64,000 nucleotides of DNA from assembly GCF_000508085.1 (NCBI RefSeq), contig NZ_KI669560.1, positions 588,219 through 652,218 on the forward strand. The letters run 5' to 3'. A model generated the notes under the pieces. It saw only the letters and a program-made list of their open reading frames with translations, was not told the DNA's origin and searched no databases. A program made the translations under genes and the position numbers. Below, piece by piece: positions 1-8,918 of the stretch (the stretch's first letter is position 1; each line of letters opens with the position of its first letter). Source of the DNA: Sediminibacterium sp. C3. Its GTDB lineage: Bacteria > Bacteroidota > Bacteroidia > Chitinophagales > Chitinophagaceae.

Positions 1-1
1 T

Positions 2-685
2 GAAATTGTTGTGGCCATGAGAGTAGCTGAAAAATATGGTTTTAAGGTAAATACATTTACCCATATTCTGGAAGGATACAAAGTGGCTGATAAAATGAAA
101 GCACACGGTGCCGCAGCATCTACCTTCTCCGACTGGTGGGCATATAAAAATGAAGTACAGGACGCTATACCATACAATGCAGCCATTATGCATAAAGTAG
201 GTTTAAATGTTGCCATCAATTCTGATGATGCTGAAATGGCGAGAAGATTAAATCAGGAAGCAGGTAAAACCGTTAAATATGGTGGTGTTTCTGAAATAGA
301 AGCATTAAATATGGTTACCATCAATCCTGCAAAAATGTTGCACGTAGACAATAGAGTGGGTAGTATTAAAGAAGGAAAAGATGCAGATCTGGTTCTTTGG
401 TCAGCACATCCACTGAGCATTTATGCAAAATCATTGTATACTGTAGTAGACGGAACCATCTTTTTTGACAGAGCAAAAGACGAAGCTATGCGCAAAGAAG
501 TAAAAGCAGAACGTACGCGTTTGATTAATAAAATGGTAGGTGAAAAAAGAGGCGGGGCAGCTGTTGCTCCATTTACTCCTAGCTACAAATACATTCATAC
601 CTGTTTAGACCATGGTCATAAATTAGGTTTACTGGAAATTGAAGCTGGTGAAGAAGAAGAATTGGAAAACAATAGCAACCACTAA
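2..685 (+). CDS. Amidohydrolase family protein, C-terminal part (cut by window start)
   Basis: The frame is open from the first bases of the window, so the N-terminus and any signal peptide lie upstream. The visible part is the end of an imidazolonepropionase-like metal-dependent amidohydrolase. It keeps a His in the THILEGYKVADK stretch, an AHGAAAS segment, the NSDD motif that carries the late catalytic Asp, and the usual end of the TIM barrel (NPAKMLHVDNRVGSIKEGKD) leading into a closing beta-sandwich. The tail is charged and Glu-rich (EEEELENN). It lies 11 bases before a second, shorter family member and probably shares its transcript. The substrate cannot be told from the sequence; tandem pairs of exported amidohydrolases are common in Bacteroidota. 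Confidence 0.85.
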   Translation, partial: EIVVAMRVAEKYGFKVNTFTHILEGYKVADKMKAHGAAASTFSDWWAYKNEVQDAIPYNAAIMHKVGLNVAINSDDAEMARRLNQEAGKTVKYGGVSEIEALNMVTINPAKMLHVDNRVGSIKEGKDADLVLWSAHPLSIYAKSLYTVVDGTIFFDRAKDEAMRKEVKAERTRLINKMVGEKRGGAAVAPFTPSYKYIHTCLDHGHKLGLLEIEAGEEEELENNSNH

Positions 686-696
686 AAAAATTGAAC

Positions 697-2013
697 ATGA
701 AAAAGATTGTATTATCACTAAATATATTATTGCTCTTAACAGGAGTAATCAGTGCACAGGAAACCATCTATCCTGGAAAAGCACAAAAAGGAGTTGTATT
801 CATTAAGAACGGTACTGTTCACGTTGGAAACGGAACTGTTATTGAAAACGCGACCATAAAAATAAACAATGGTAAAATTGAAGAAGTTGGATCCAATATT
901 ACTGTTCCTGCTTCAGGAGCAGAAGTAATAGATGCTACTGGAAAACAGGTATATCCGGGGTTGATTTTACCTGCCTCTAATTTAGGACTTACTGAAATTA
1001 CAGGGGTTCGTGCCACCAACGATTTCAATGAAATTGGTGAAATGAATCCAAGTATTCGTTCCATTGCTGCTTACAATGCAGATTCTAAGATTACGAATAC
1101 ATTAAGATCGAACGGTATACTTTTAGCCCATACGGCACCAGTAGGAGCATTGCTGGCTGGACAGTCTTCCGTAGTACAACTGGATGCATGGCATTGGGAA
1201 GATGCGGCTTATAAAATGGATAATGGAATGCATCTTTATATGCCAAGCCTTTTGGGCAGACCTGGTGGTAGATTGGGTGCTTTATTTGCACAGTTTATGC
1301 CACAGGCACCCACTGATCCTACCAAAGCGGCATTGGACCGACTAGAAATAGTTAAAAACTATTTTAGAGAAGCCAAAGCCTATCTGGCTGGAACACCAAA
1401 AGAAGTGAACCTGAAACTGGAAGCAGCCAGAAGCTTATTCGAGAAAAAACAAAAATTATTTGTTCATGCATCTCAGGTTAAGCAAATGTTGCTGGCTATA
1501 GACTTTGCTAAAGAATTTGATTTCAATGTGGTTATCATTGGCGGCTCAGAAAGCTGGCAGATTGCTCCATTGTTGAAACAACACAATATTGGGGTTATCC
1601 TTTCTCAAATGCACGATCTACCAACCCTGGATGATGATGATATTGATCTGCCTTATAAAGCCCCTTCTATTCTACAGAAAGCCGGAGTTTTGTTCTGTAT
1701 CAATGATGATGATCCTCAGAACAGGGGTAGAAATCTGGCTTTTAACGCAGGTACTGCAGCTACCTATGGTTTAAGCAAAGAAGAAGCACTAAGTGCAATC
1801 ACCCTGAATGCTGCCAAAATTCTGGGAACAGAAGCTACCACAGGTTCTATTGAAAAAGGAAAAGACGCCAATATTGTCATTAGTGCCGGAGATATACTAG
1901 ACATGCATACCAGTATTGTTGAGCAGGCTTTTATCCAAGGCAGAAAAATTGTACTGGATGATAAGCACAAACAATTGTATGAAAGGTATAAATATAAATA
2001 TGGTATTAAATAA
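697..2013 (+). CDS. Exported amidohydrolase-like protein lacking the HxH metal motif
   Basis: A 438-residue protein. I chose the ATG at 697 over the TTG at 691 because it begins directly with a signal peptide (MKKIVLSLNILLLLTGVISAQ), so export is likely. The fold is amidohydrolase-like: a beta-sandwich start (IKNGTVHVGNG), the turn VYPGLIL, and an end with ITLNAAKILGTEATTGSIEKG. Where active members have G-h-I-D-x-H-x-H after the PG turn, this one reads PGLILPASNLGL, so both first metal ligands are gone. VHAS is kept, but a second His is replaced in GGSESW, and NSDD becomes INDDD. It is probably a non-catalytic or changed-function partner of the upstream enzyme; that role is inference. Confidence 0.8.
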   Translation: MKKIVLSLNILLLLTGVISAQETIYPGKAQKGVVFIKNGTVHVGNGTVIENATIKINNGKIEEVGSNITVPASGAEVIDATGKQVYPGLILPASNLGLTEITGVRATNDFNEIGEMNPSIRSIAAYNADSKITNTLRSNGILLAHTAPVGALLAGQSSVVQLDAWHWEDAAYKMDNGMHLYMPSLLGRPGGRLGALFAQFMPQAPTDPTKAALDRLEIVKNYFREAKAYLAGTPKEVNLKLEAARSLFEKKQKLFVHASQVKQMLLAIDFAKEFDFNVVIIGGSESWQIAPLLKQHNIGVILSQMHDLPTLDDDDIDLPYKAPSILQKAGVLFCINDDDPQNRGRNLAFNAGTAATYGLSKEEALSAITLNAAKILGTEATTGSIEKGKDANIVISAGDILDMHTSIVEQAFIQGRKIVLDDKHKQLYERYKYKYGIK

Positions 2014-2068
2014 ACTGATATACCTGCTTATCGGCGGTCTTTTACAGACATAGTTGAATAAGTTTTAG

Positions 2069-2104
2069 TCCCGGTTGCCTTTTCCAGGTAACCGGGATTT
2101 TTAT
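2069..2104 (+). terminator. Rho-independent terminator after the amidohydrolase pair
   Basis: An 11-bp stem (TCCCGGTTGCC paired with GGTAACCGGGA, one mismatch) with a seven-base loop is followed by a T-rich run. It separates the amidohydrolases from polA. Confidence 0.8.
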
Positions 2105-2144
2105 TTGAAAGACATATAAGAGAGCAGGGCAACCACCTATTTAC

Positions 2145-2152
2145 TACCTTAG
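2145..2152 (+). promoter_or_regulatory. Possible -7 element of the polA promoter
   Basis: TACCTTAG matches the Bacteroidota -7 consensus TAnnTTTG at 7 of 8 positions. Its last base lies 4 nt before the polA ATG, which would give a leaderless or nearly leaderless message. No convincing -33 TTG was seen, so this is weak. Confidence 0.3.
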
Positions 2153-2156
2153 CTGA

Positions 2157-4976
2157 ATGGAAAAAAAATTATTTCTGCTAGATGCTTTGGCTTTAATATA
2201 CAGGGCTTATTATGCCTTAATCAGAAACCCAAGAATTACATCTAAGGGAATCAATACAAATGCTCAGTTTGGATTTACTTCTACTTTATTCGATTTAATA
2301 AATAAAGAAAAACCTACACACCTTGCGGTATGCTTTGATACACATGCTCCTACTGAAAGACATACTGATTTTACAGATTATAAGGCCAACAGACAGGAAG
2401 CTCCGGAAGACCTATTGGCATCACTTCCGGATATACAAAGAATTATCCGGGGTTTTAATATACCGGTGGTAGAAATAGATGGCTATGAAGCGGATGATAT
2501 TATTGGAACATTGGCCTGGCAGGCAGCCGATAAAGGATACAACGTATACATGGTTACGCCCGATAAAGACTATGGTCAGTTATTGATTCACCCGCATGTT
2601 TATATTTATAAACCACCGGCTTATGGAAATGCAGAAGAAATTTTAGATGCCGAAAAAATATGTGCCAAGTGGGATATTTCAAGAGTTGAACAGGTGGTTG
2701 ATATGCTTGGATTAATGGGCGATGCCGTAGATAATATACCAGGCATTCCCGGTGTTGGAGAAAAAACAGCTGCTAAATTGTTGAAAGAATATGATACACT
2801 CGAAAACATACTGGAAAATGCAGACAAAATAAAAGGAGCTTTGGGAGAAAAAGTAAGGGCCGGAAAAGAGTCAGCTATTATCAGTAAAAAACTAGCAACA
2901 ATAATAACCAATGTACCAGTAGAATTTCATGAAGAAGATTATAAACTAAAAGACTGGAACAGAGAAGAACTGAATGCGGTATTTACTGAGCTTGAATTTA
3001 AAACACTGGGTAAAAGAATACTTGGTGAAACTTTTAATGCTTTTCAGGCAGCACCCGTTGCTGTACAAACAGACCTGTTCGGAAATGCAGTAGAAGAGAA
3101 AAAAACGGTTGAAAAACAGGTAATAGATGAAGATAATAGTTATGGATTGGTAGCCGAAAAAAATATAGAAAACACTGCTCATGAATATACTTTAATTGAA
3201 ACAGAAGAACAACTAAAAGGGGTAGTTTCATTATTGCTTCAACAAAAAGAAATTTGTTTTGATACAGAAACAACCGGCACAGATGCCAATAATGTAGAAC
3301 TAGTTGGAATGAGTTTTTCTTTTGAGAAAAATAAAGGCTATTATATTCCATTCTCCAGTAATCAGAAAGAAGTAAACGAAAAACTGAAGTTGTTACAATC
3401 ACTTTTTAATAATGAAAATATTTGCTGGATTGGACAGAATATAAAATACGATTTATTGATTTTAAAATGGTATGGTATTGAACCAAAAGGTAGTCTGTTC
3501 GACACCATGCTTGCTCATTATGTTATTGAGCCGGAAGGTAGACGAAGTATGGATTTGCTTAGTGCACAATATCTCGGATATGAACCGGTTTCCATTGAAA
3601 CATTAATTGGAAAAAAAGGAAAGAACCAGGGTAATATGCGCGATGTTGCAATAGATAAAATAAAAGAATATGCGGCAGAAGACGCTGACATAACATTGCA
3701 ACTTAAACATTGTTTTGCTCCACTATTAAAAGAAAAAGAGGTAGAAAAAGTATTCTATCAAGTAGAGAATCCTTTGGTAAGGGTATTGGCTGATATGGAA
3801 TATGAGGGTGTTAAAATAGATGAATCCTTTTTAAATGACTATAGTAAAGAATTAGAAAGGGAAGCAAAAAAATGTGAGGAAAATGTTTATGAGCAAGCCG
3901 GTGTCCGTTTTAATCTTGCATCACCCAAACAATTGGGTGAAGTTTTATTCGACAAATTACAATTAGATCCAAAAGCTAAAAAAACAAAAACCGGACAATA
4001 CGCAACCGGAGAAGATGTATTATTAAAATTAGCCAGTGAACATAAAATTGTAGATGATATTCTTGGTTTCAGAGAACTGACCAAATTAAAATCAACTTAT
4101 GTTGACGCACTACCTGAAATGATTAATCCCAGAACAGGCAGGGTTCATACATCCTATGCGCAAGCAGTTGCTGTTACAGGAAGACTAAGTAGCAACAATC
4201 CCAACTTACAGAATATACCTATCAGAACAGCCAGGGGAAGAGAAATTAGAAAAGCATTTATTCCACGGGAGAAGGGACGAATTTTAATGAGTGCTGATTA
4301 TTCACAGATAGAGTTGAGGATAGTTGCTGCCATCAGCGGTGATCCCAATATGTGTGAAGCATTCAAACAAAGAAAAGATATTCATACTGCAACAGCAGCC
4401 AAAGTATATGGAGTATCGGAATCTGAAGTAACCAAGGAAATGAGATACAAGGCAAAAAGCGTCAACTTTGGTATCATCTATGGTCAAGGAGCATTTGGAT
4501 TGGCCGAAAATTTAGGCGTCAGCAGAAAAGAAGCACAGGAAATTATTAGTAACTACAAGAAAGAGTTTCCTTTTATTCAGAAATACATGGATGATCAGAT
4601 CAATTTTGCCAAAGAAAATGATTTTGTTCAGACCCTCATGGGAAGAAAACGCTGGTTAAGAGATATTCATAGTGCCAATTTTACCGTAAGGGGGTTTGCT
4701 GAAAGAAATGCCATCAATTCCCCCATTCAGGGAACTGCCGCAGACATGATTAAAATGGCCATGATTAAAATACATCAAGAGATGAAAAAGGGAAACTGGG
4801 AATCTAAAATGATTTTACAGGTGCATGATGAATTGGTTTTTGATGCTGTAATAGAAGAAGCAGATCAACTTCAAAAATTAATTATTGATTGCATGGTATC
4901 AGCACTTCCCCTACCCAACGATGTACCTGTTGAAGCAGAAGTAGGAAGAGGTAATAACTGGTTAGAAGCACATTAA
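2157..4976 (+). CDS. polA: DNA polymerase I
   Basis: A 939-residue, full-length family A polymerase used in Okazaki fragment processing and repair. Domains in order: 5'-3' nuclease (about residues 1-290, with EADDIIGTLA and the helix-hairpin-helix GIPGVGEKTAAKLL), a variable linker, a 3'-5' exonuclease with its acidic residues present (FDTETTG, the NIKYD motif, YAAEDAD), and the polymerase domain with motif A (SADYSQIELR), motif B (KSVNFGIIYGQG) and motif C (QVHDELVF). Proofreading should therefore be active, which is not so in every family member. The gene stands after a strong terminator and is followed 3 bases later by a hydroxylase gene that may be co-transcribed. Confidence 0.98.
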   Translation: MEKKLFLLDALALIYRAYYALIRNPRITSKGINTNAQFGFTSTLFDLINKEKPTHLAVCFDTHAPTERHTDFTDYKANRQEAPEDLLASLPDIQRIIRGFNIPVVEIDGYEADDIIGTLAWQAADKGYNVYMVTPDKDYGQLLIHPHVYIYKPPAYGNAEEILDAEKICAKWDISRVEQVVDMLGLMGDAVDNIPGIPGVGEKTAAKLLKEYDTLENILENADKIKGALGEKVRAGKESAIISKKLATIITNVPVEFHEEDYKLKDWNREELNAVFTELEFKTLGKRILGETFNAFQAAPVAVQTDLFGNAVEEKKTVEKQVIDEDNSYGLVAEKNIENTAHEYTLIETEEQLKGVVSLLLQQKEICFDTETTGTDANNVELVGMSFSFEKNKGYYIPFSSNQKEVNEKLKLLQSLFNNENICWIGQNIKYDLLILKWYGIEPKGSLFDTMLAHYVIEPEGRRSMDLLSAQYLGYEPVSIETLIGKKGKNQGNMRDVAIDKIKEYAAEDADITLQLKHCFAPLLKEKEVEKVFYQVENPLVRVLADMEYEGVKIDESFLNDYSKELEREAKKCEENVYEQAGVRFNLASPKQLGEVLFDKLQLDPKAKKTKTGQYATGEDVLLKLASEHKIVDDILGFRELTKLKSTYVDALPEMINPRTGRVHTSYAQAVAVTGRLSSNNPNLQNIPIRTARGREIRKAFIPREKGRILMSADYSQIELRIVAAISGDPNMCEAFKQRKDIHTATAAKVYGVSESEVTKEMRYKAKSVNFGIIYGQGAFGLAENLGVSRKEAQEIISNYKKEFPFIQKYMDDQINFAKENDFVQTLMGRKRWLRDIHSANFTVRGFAERNAINSPIQGTAADMIKMAMIKIHQEMKKGNWESKMILQVHDELVFDAVIEEADQLQKLIIDCMVSALPLPNDVPVEAEVGRGNNWLEAH

Positions 4977-4979
4977 TAT

Positions 4980-5741
4980 ATGAACTGGGAATTTTACTTT
5001 GCAGCATTTCAGAAAATCAGCAGCAGATATTTTATCGTTGCACTGAGTGGTTTTTTAATCTTCTATGTGATTTTCAGAAGAATGTTTTTTTACAGGAAAA
5101 TTCAGCAAAAGTTTCCGGCAAACAGTGACTTTAAAAGGGAATTGGGGTATTCTTTGCTTACTATGCTCATCTTTAGTTCTATTATAGTATTTCTAAACAG
5201 TCCCGCTATTGTAATGTATACTACCAGGTATCAATCAATAAGTGAATACGGATGGTTTTATTATTTCAGTGTTTTTCCTATACTATTTATTATGCATGAT
5301 TTGTATTTCTATATCATGCACCGCATAATGCATCACCCATCTCTTTTTAAATATATTCATCTGGTCCATCATAAATCAACCAATCCCTCTCCCTGGGCTG
5401 CATATGCATTTCATCCCCTGGAAGCCATCATTGAGCAAGGAATTGTTGTAATTTTTTATTTTACCCTACCCATTCATATAAGTCATTTAGCCATTTTCTT
5501 TCTTTTCTCCATTGTTTACAATGTATATGGTCATCTGGGATATGAATTGTATCCAAAAGGTTTTAATAAAACATGGATTGGAAGATGGATTAATACTTCG
5601 GTAAACCACAATCAGCATCATCAGTATTTTAAAGGAAATTACGGACTGTACACTTTAATATGGGACCGCATTTTTGGAACCATCAGAAAAGATTATGATG
5701 CACAATTTGAAACAATTTCAAAAAGACAGCCGGATAGTTAA
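4980..5741 (+). CDS. Fatty acid hydroxylase / sterol desaturase family membrane protein
   Basis: A 253-residue integral membrane di-iron enzyme. The His clusters of the superfamily are all visible: HDLYFYIMHRIMHH, HLVHHKS, and NHNQHHQYF near the end. Several hydrophobic segments (about residues 15-35, 55-75, 85-105 and 145-165) place it in the inner membrane. The family hydroxylates or desaturates lipids, carotenoids or sterols; the substrate here is unknown. The ATG lies 3 bases after the polA stop, so the two are probably one transcript without obvious functional link. A second member lies at 34614-35435. Confidence 0.85.
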   Translation: MNWEFYFAAFQKISSRYFIVALSGFLIFYVIFRRMFFYRKIQQKFPANSDFKRELGYSLLTMLIFSSIIVFLNSPAIVMYTTRYQSISEYGWFYYFSVFPILFIMHDLYFYIMHRIMHHPSLFKYIHLVHHKSTNPSPWAAYAFHPLEAIIEQGIVVIFYFTLPIHISHLAIFFLFSIVYNVYGHLGYELYPKGFNKTWIGRWINTSVNHNQHHQYFKGNYGLYTLIWDRIFGTIRKDYDAQFETISKRQPDS

Positions 5742-5748
5742 AATCTAA

Positions 5749-6252
5749 TTACTTCTTCTTATACAAGGGTACGGTGCTGCAGGGCTCACCATACATAATG
5801 CTTTTGGCGAAAGGTCTTAATAATGCGGTAATTTTTACATAAGCAGAAGCTGGTACAGGATCTTCACCACATCCTTTAACTACAACACGTTGATCCGTAT
5901 AATCAGACGGGTTAATACCATTGAGTGCATCCAGCAGTAAGTGTTCGCGTAGAGAAACTTCATTGCCAAAATGTATAGACTTAGCAACCGGAGTTAAATA
6001 AACAGCCACGAGCATATTCGCCCACATAGGAATAATGGCATCCGCACTGCAGGTGATGGCAACATGCACATCTTTATATTCGTTCCAATCGGTATTTAAT
6101 AAAGCAGCCCTGAAATCTTTCTCTTTTAAGATTAGACCCATGAATAGATACTCTTTTAAATCAAAAACCTTAATCGGGTCCTTTGAAAAATAAGACTCCA
6201 GATCAAGGCTGATAATGCCACTCTGTTCTACTTTGTTAACAATTGGTTCCAT
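5749..6252 (-). CDS. DUF2480 family protein
   Basis: A 167-residue cytosolic protein. I recognise the family by its typical segments: the start IVNKVEQSGIISLDLE, LKEKDFRAALLNTDW, the central VAITCSADAIIPMWANML, VVVKGCGEDPVPASAYV, and the closing KSIMYGEPCSTVPLYKKK. Its function is unknown and it is found mostly in Bacteroidota. Three conserved cysteines (in TCSAD, GCGED and EPCST) could matter for redox or metal binding, but that is only inference. It converges with the hydroxylase gene (7-bp gap) and lies downstream of the foldase gene, with a terminator in between, so it is probably transcribed on its own. Confidence 0.85.
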   Translation of the reverse strand: MEPIVNKVEQSGIISLDLESYFSKDPIKVFDLKEYLFMGLILKEKDFRAALLNTDWNEYKDVHVAITCSADAIIPMWANMLVAVYLTPVAKSIHFGNEVSLREHLLLDALNGINPSDYTDQRVVVKGCGEDPVPASAYVKITALLRPFAKSIMYGEPCSTVPLYKKK

Positions 6253-6301
6253 AACAGCATAAAATTAGAAAGTTTCACTGTATCCTGTTTACGAGAGGCG
6301 C

Positions 6302-6330
6302 AAAAAAAACCCACTCGATGGAGTGGGTTT
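6302..6330 (-). terminator. Rho-independent terminator after the PpiD-like gene
   Basis: Read on the minus strand, AACCCACTC and GAGTGGGTT pair around a four-base loop and are followed by eight T residues. This is a strong canonical terminator just after the stop codon at 6350. Confidence 0.9.
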
Positions 6331-6349
6331 CTATTTGTCAGTTTAACGA

Positions 6350-8440
6350 TTAATAAAAATCAAAACGATTATCCTTAACAGTTGCAGCTTTTCTAAGTGC
6401 TTCCACACTTCTGTAAGCAGCCATTTTTCTATTTTGTATTAAGGTTTGTTTTACAGATTCAGGTAAGGCATCGGCAGCTTTTGCACCGATATTCTCAACC
6501 TTAACCGCATACACACCGGAATTACCGGCAATTAAAGAAGAAGCTTTTCCAACATTTGCTTTGTTGAAAGCAGCACCTACCATTTTAGGTTCGTTGCCTA
6601 CACCATTTACAAAACCAGCGTTGAACGCTATACTATCTGCTCTAAGAATAGAAGTACCGGAAGATTTTGCTAATTCCTCAAGTGTGCTACCTTTTAACTT
6701 AGTATCAATGATAATTTTGGCTTTCTTTTCATTTCTGATAATTCCTTCAACCAATGGTCTTGCTTCGGTTGCACTCATTAAACCAGCTTTATTAATTCCG
6801 CTGATCATGGCTACAATAATCTGATCACCTACTTCTGTAGGATCAGATACTGCTCCTTCTTTATTCTCATAAATCCATCTAACCAAAGAACGGGTATTAG
6901 ACATTGTGCCAACTGTGAAATCATTTTTCTTAATATCACTTGCAGGCAAAATGGGCTTGGCCAGTTTGGCAGCATTTTCATTGAAAGCTTTTGCAGATTT
7001 TGCAGAAGCTGCAAATGTTGCTGCTGCTGTATTGGCTTCATTCACTGTTTCATTACTGCTGATAATTGGTTTAGCCAGGTAAGCAATTTTATAGGCAGCA
7101 GCACGATTCTTTTGACCCAAAACTTCAATGTAATGATAGCCGTAGTCGGTTTTTACAACACCTTTTGATCCTACAGGATTATCAAAGGCAAAATCATTAA
7201 AAGGAATAACCATCTGACCTTGAGGGAAATAATCATAAACTCCGCCCTTATCCTTGCTACCACCATCATCAGAATACTTTGCAACAAGACCATTAAAATC
7301 GGCTCCTCCTTTAATGGCAGTTTGAATACTATCCACTAATTTTTTTGCAGTTGAATCATCACGAACCATTTGTCCTGACTGAGGATCATTGGTTCCAATT
7401 AAAATATGTCTTACAGAAACACTATCGGGCCACTGCTTAATACCAACCATTTTTGCAATAACAAAATTGTTACCATCAATATATGGACCAAATACACCAC
7501 CTACCGGTAAACGGGTAATGGAATCTTTGTTCGCTACCATAATTCTGCTTCCACCAAAATAGCTATTATAATAAGGTAACTCTGTACCCACCTTTCCTAA
7601 AAATGCAGCAGCATCAGTAGTTGAAGCAAATTCATTTTTCAATGCAGTAATTTGAGACAATGTTGCCGCCGAATCAGCAGAAGTAGGAGCAGCACTAAAG
7701 TTTACATAAACAATAGATCTGGTTTCTTCTTCCTTTTTGAACTCATTACTGTGTTTTTTTACATAATTATTGATATCTGCATCAGAAACTTTTACCGTTG
7801 AATCTGGTATTGCTACATATGGATATAAAACATAAGAAGCATTGGCTACCGCATTATTATCAGCCTGTTGTTTTTCAACCAACCATTTTGGTACATACAC
7901 AGACTGCAATAATAAATTCTGGTATTTATTTCTCAGACTATTCTGAATGGTTGGTTCAATGTAACCAGCAGTAATCATTCTAACTTGTTCTGCATTTTTA
8001 CTCTTTTTTATTTGAGCAAATGCTTTTTTTGCATCATCCACTTTAAAAACTCCGGTAGCAGGATCTGTAAATTCCTGACGCAAAGGTGAATTTTCACCAA
8101 ATAAAATGTCATTTAATTCTTTAGCAGATACAGATAAACCTAATTTTTCAAATTCCTGGTTTAATACAATATTATCTACCTCCATATTAAAAACATTCCC
8201 GATTAACTGTTCACGGGTAGCTCCCTGACCGGCATACATGGCTTCCTGATTTTTCAGGCGCTCTTCAAAAGTACCTCTATCAATAGTAGTACCATTTACT
8301 TTTGCAATAACTGAACTGTTTGAAAAGGCAGAACCACCACGTCCTGCTCCATCTTGAAGAATAAAAGCAATTAAAGCAACAGCAATAATTACAAAAATGA
8401 TCCAAGTGCCTCGATCACGAATTGTTTGAATTACAGACAT
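6350..8440 (-). CDS. Membrane-anchored PpiD/SurA-like peptidyl-prolyl isomerase
   Basis: A 696-residue periplasmic foldase held in the inner membrane by one N-terminal helix (about residues 12-29, WIIFVIIAVALIAFIL). It is followed by a SurA_N-like region (VIAKVNGTTIDRGTFEERL) and a parvulin domain at about residues 340-450 (SVRHILIGTND, then YSDDGGSKDKGG and DYGYHYIEVLG). The layout fits PpiD, which receives proteins leaving the Sec translocon. The C-terminal 240 residues are a less conserved extension usual in Bacteroidota members. The gene is divergent from nadA across the candidate origin region, with a TATTTTTG element at 8486-8493 that could be its -7 box. Confidence 0.88.
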   Translation of the reverse strand: MSVIQTIRDRGTWIIFVIIAVALIAFILQDGAGRGGSAFSNSSVIAKVNGTTIDRGTFEERLKNQEAMYAGQGATREQLIGNVFNMEVDNIVLNQEFEKLGLSVSAKELNDILFGENSPLRQEFTDPATGVFKVDDAKKAFAQIKKSKNAEQVRMITAGYIEPTIQNSLRNKYQNLLLQSVYVPKWLVEKQQADNNAVANASYVLYPYVAIPDSTVKVSDADINNYVKKHSNEFKKEEETRSIVYVNFSAAPTSADSAATLSQITALKNEFASTTDAAAFLGKVGTELPYYNSYFGGSRIMVANKDSITRLPVGGVFGPYIDGNNFVIAKMVGIKQWPDSVSVRHILIGTNDPQSGQMVRDDSTAKKLVDSIQTAIKGGADFNGLVAKYSDDGGSKDKGGVYDYFPQGQMVIPFNDFAFDNPVGSKGVVKTDYGYHYIEVLGQKNRAAAYKIAYLAKPIISSNETVNEANTAAATFAASAKSAKAFNENAAKLAKPILPASDIKKNDFTVGTMSNTRSLVRWIYENKEGAVSDPTEVGDQIIVAMISGINKAGLMSATEARPLVEGIIRNEKKAKIIIDTKLKGSTLEELAKSSGTSILRADSIAFNAGFVNGVGNEPKMVGAAFNKANVGKASSLIAGNSGVYAVKVENIGAKAADALPESVKQTLIQNRKMAAYRSVEALRKAATVKDNRFDFY

Positions 8441-8918
8441 AATAAATAATTAATATATAATTTATCCCGATTGTACACGGGGAGGCAAAAATAAGGGAAA
8501 ATCAAGTAGAATAAGATGTGGAAAAATATGCACATTATTCTGTTAGTAAACCTAAAAAGCAGTGGAAAAATCGGTTTTTCAAGAAAAATACTGTGAAAAG
8601 AAATAGAACAAATAGGTAAAAATCCGGAAGCTCGGGGGTGTATTGAACAAAACTACCCGTATTTATACCTGTTAATTAACAGTGCATCAAAAGTGAATAA
8701 CCCAAAAACAGGTTGGTGAATTCAGTTATACCATGATGTTAATAAACAATAAAAACTAACTCTAATCCTAATTAAATATGCTGAATAAAAATGTGAATTG
8801 CTGTGTATAAACGAACTAAGCTTAGCTTTGCACTATGTGTGTAACTAAGTTATCCCGATATACACATGACTAATAGTAGTAGTTGATTTTATATAAATAA
8901 TTATTAAATATTATTACT
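8441..8918. other. Candidate chromosomal replication origin (AT-rich divergent intergenic region)
   Basis: This 478-bp stretch has no gene. It holds two full matches to the DnaA-box consensus TTWTNCACA on the minus strand (8517-8525 and 8802-8810) and several 8/9 matches (for example 8836-8844 minus and 8858-8866 plus). The 10-mer TTATCCCGAT occurs near both ends (8462-8471 and 8850-8859). Four bases after the 8858 site comes TAATAGTAGTAG (8871-8882), which fits the DnaA-trio pattern, and then an almost pure A/T run (8884-8916) that could be the unwinding element. Genes leave on both sides (ppiD-like leftward, nadA rightward). That this is oriC is inference. Confidence 0.45.
8798..8830 (+). 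promoter_or_regulatory. Likely nadA promoter
   Basis: TTG at 8798-8800 and an exact TAnnTTTG (TAGCTTTG) at 8823-8830 are 22 bases apart, within the range known for Bacteroidota sigma factor sites. Transcription would start near 8836 and give a leader of about 80 bases that runs through the putative DnaA-trio tract. Confidence 0.45.

Noticed and set aside
3034..3402. A 122-codon minus-strand frame inside polA
   Set aside because: It is antisense to polA, low in complexity and without homology that I can see.
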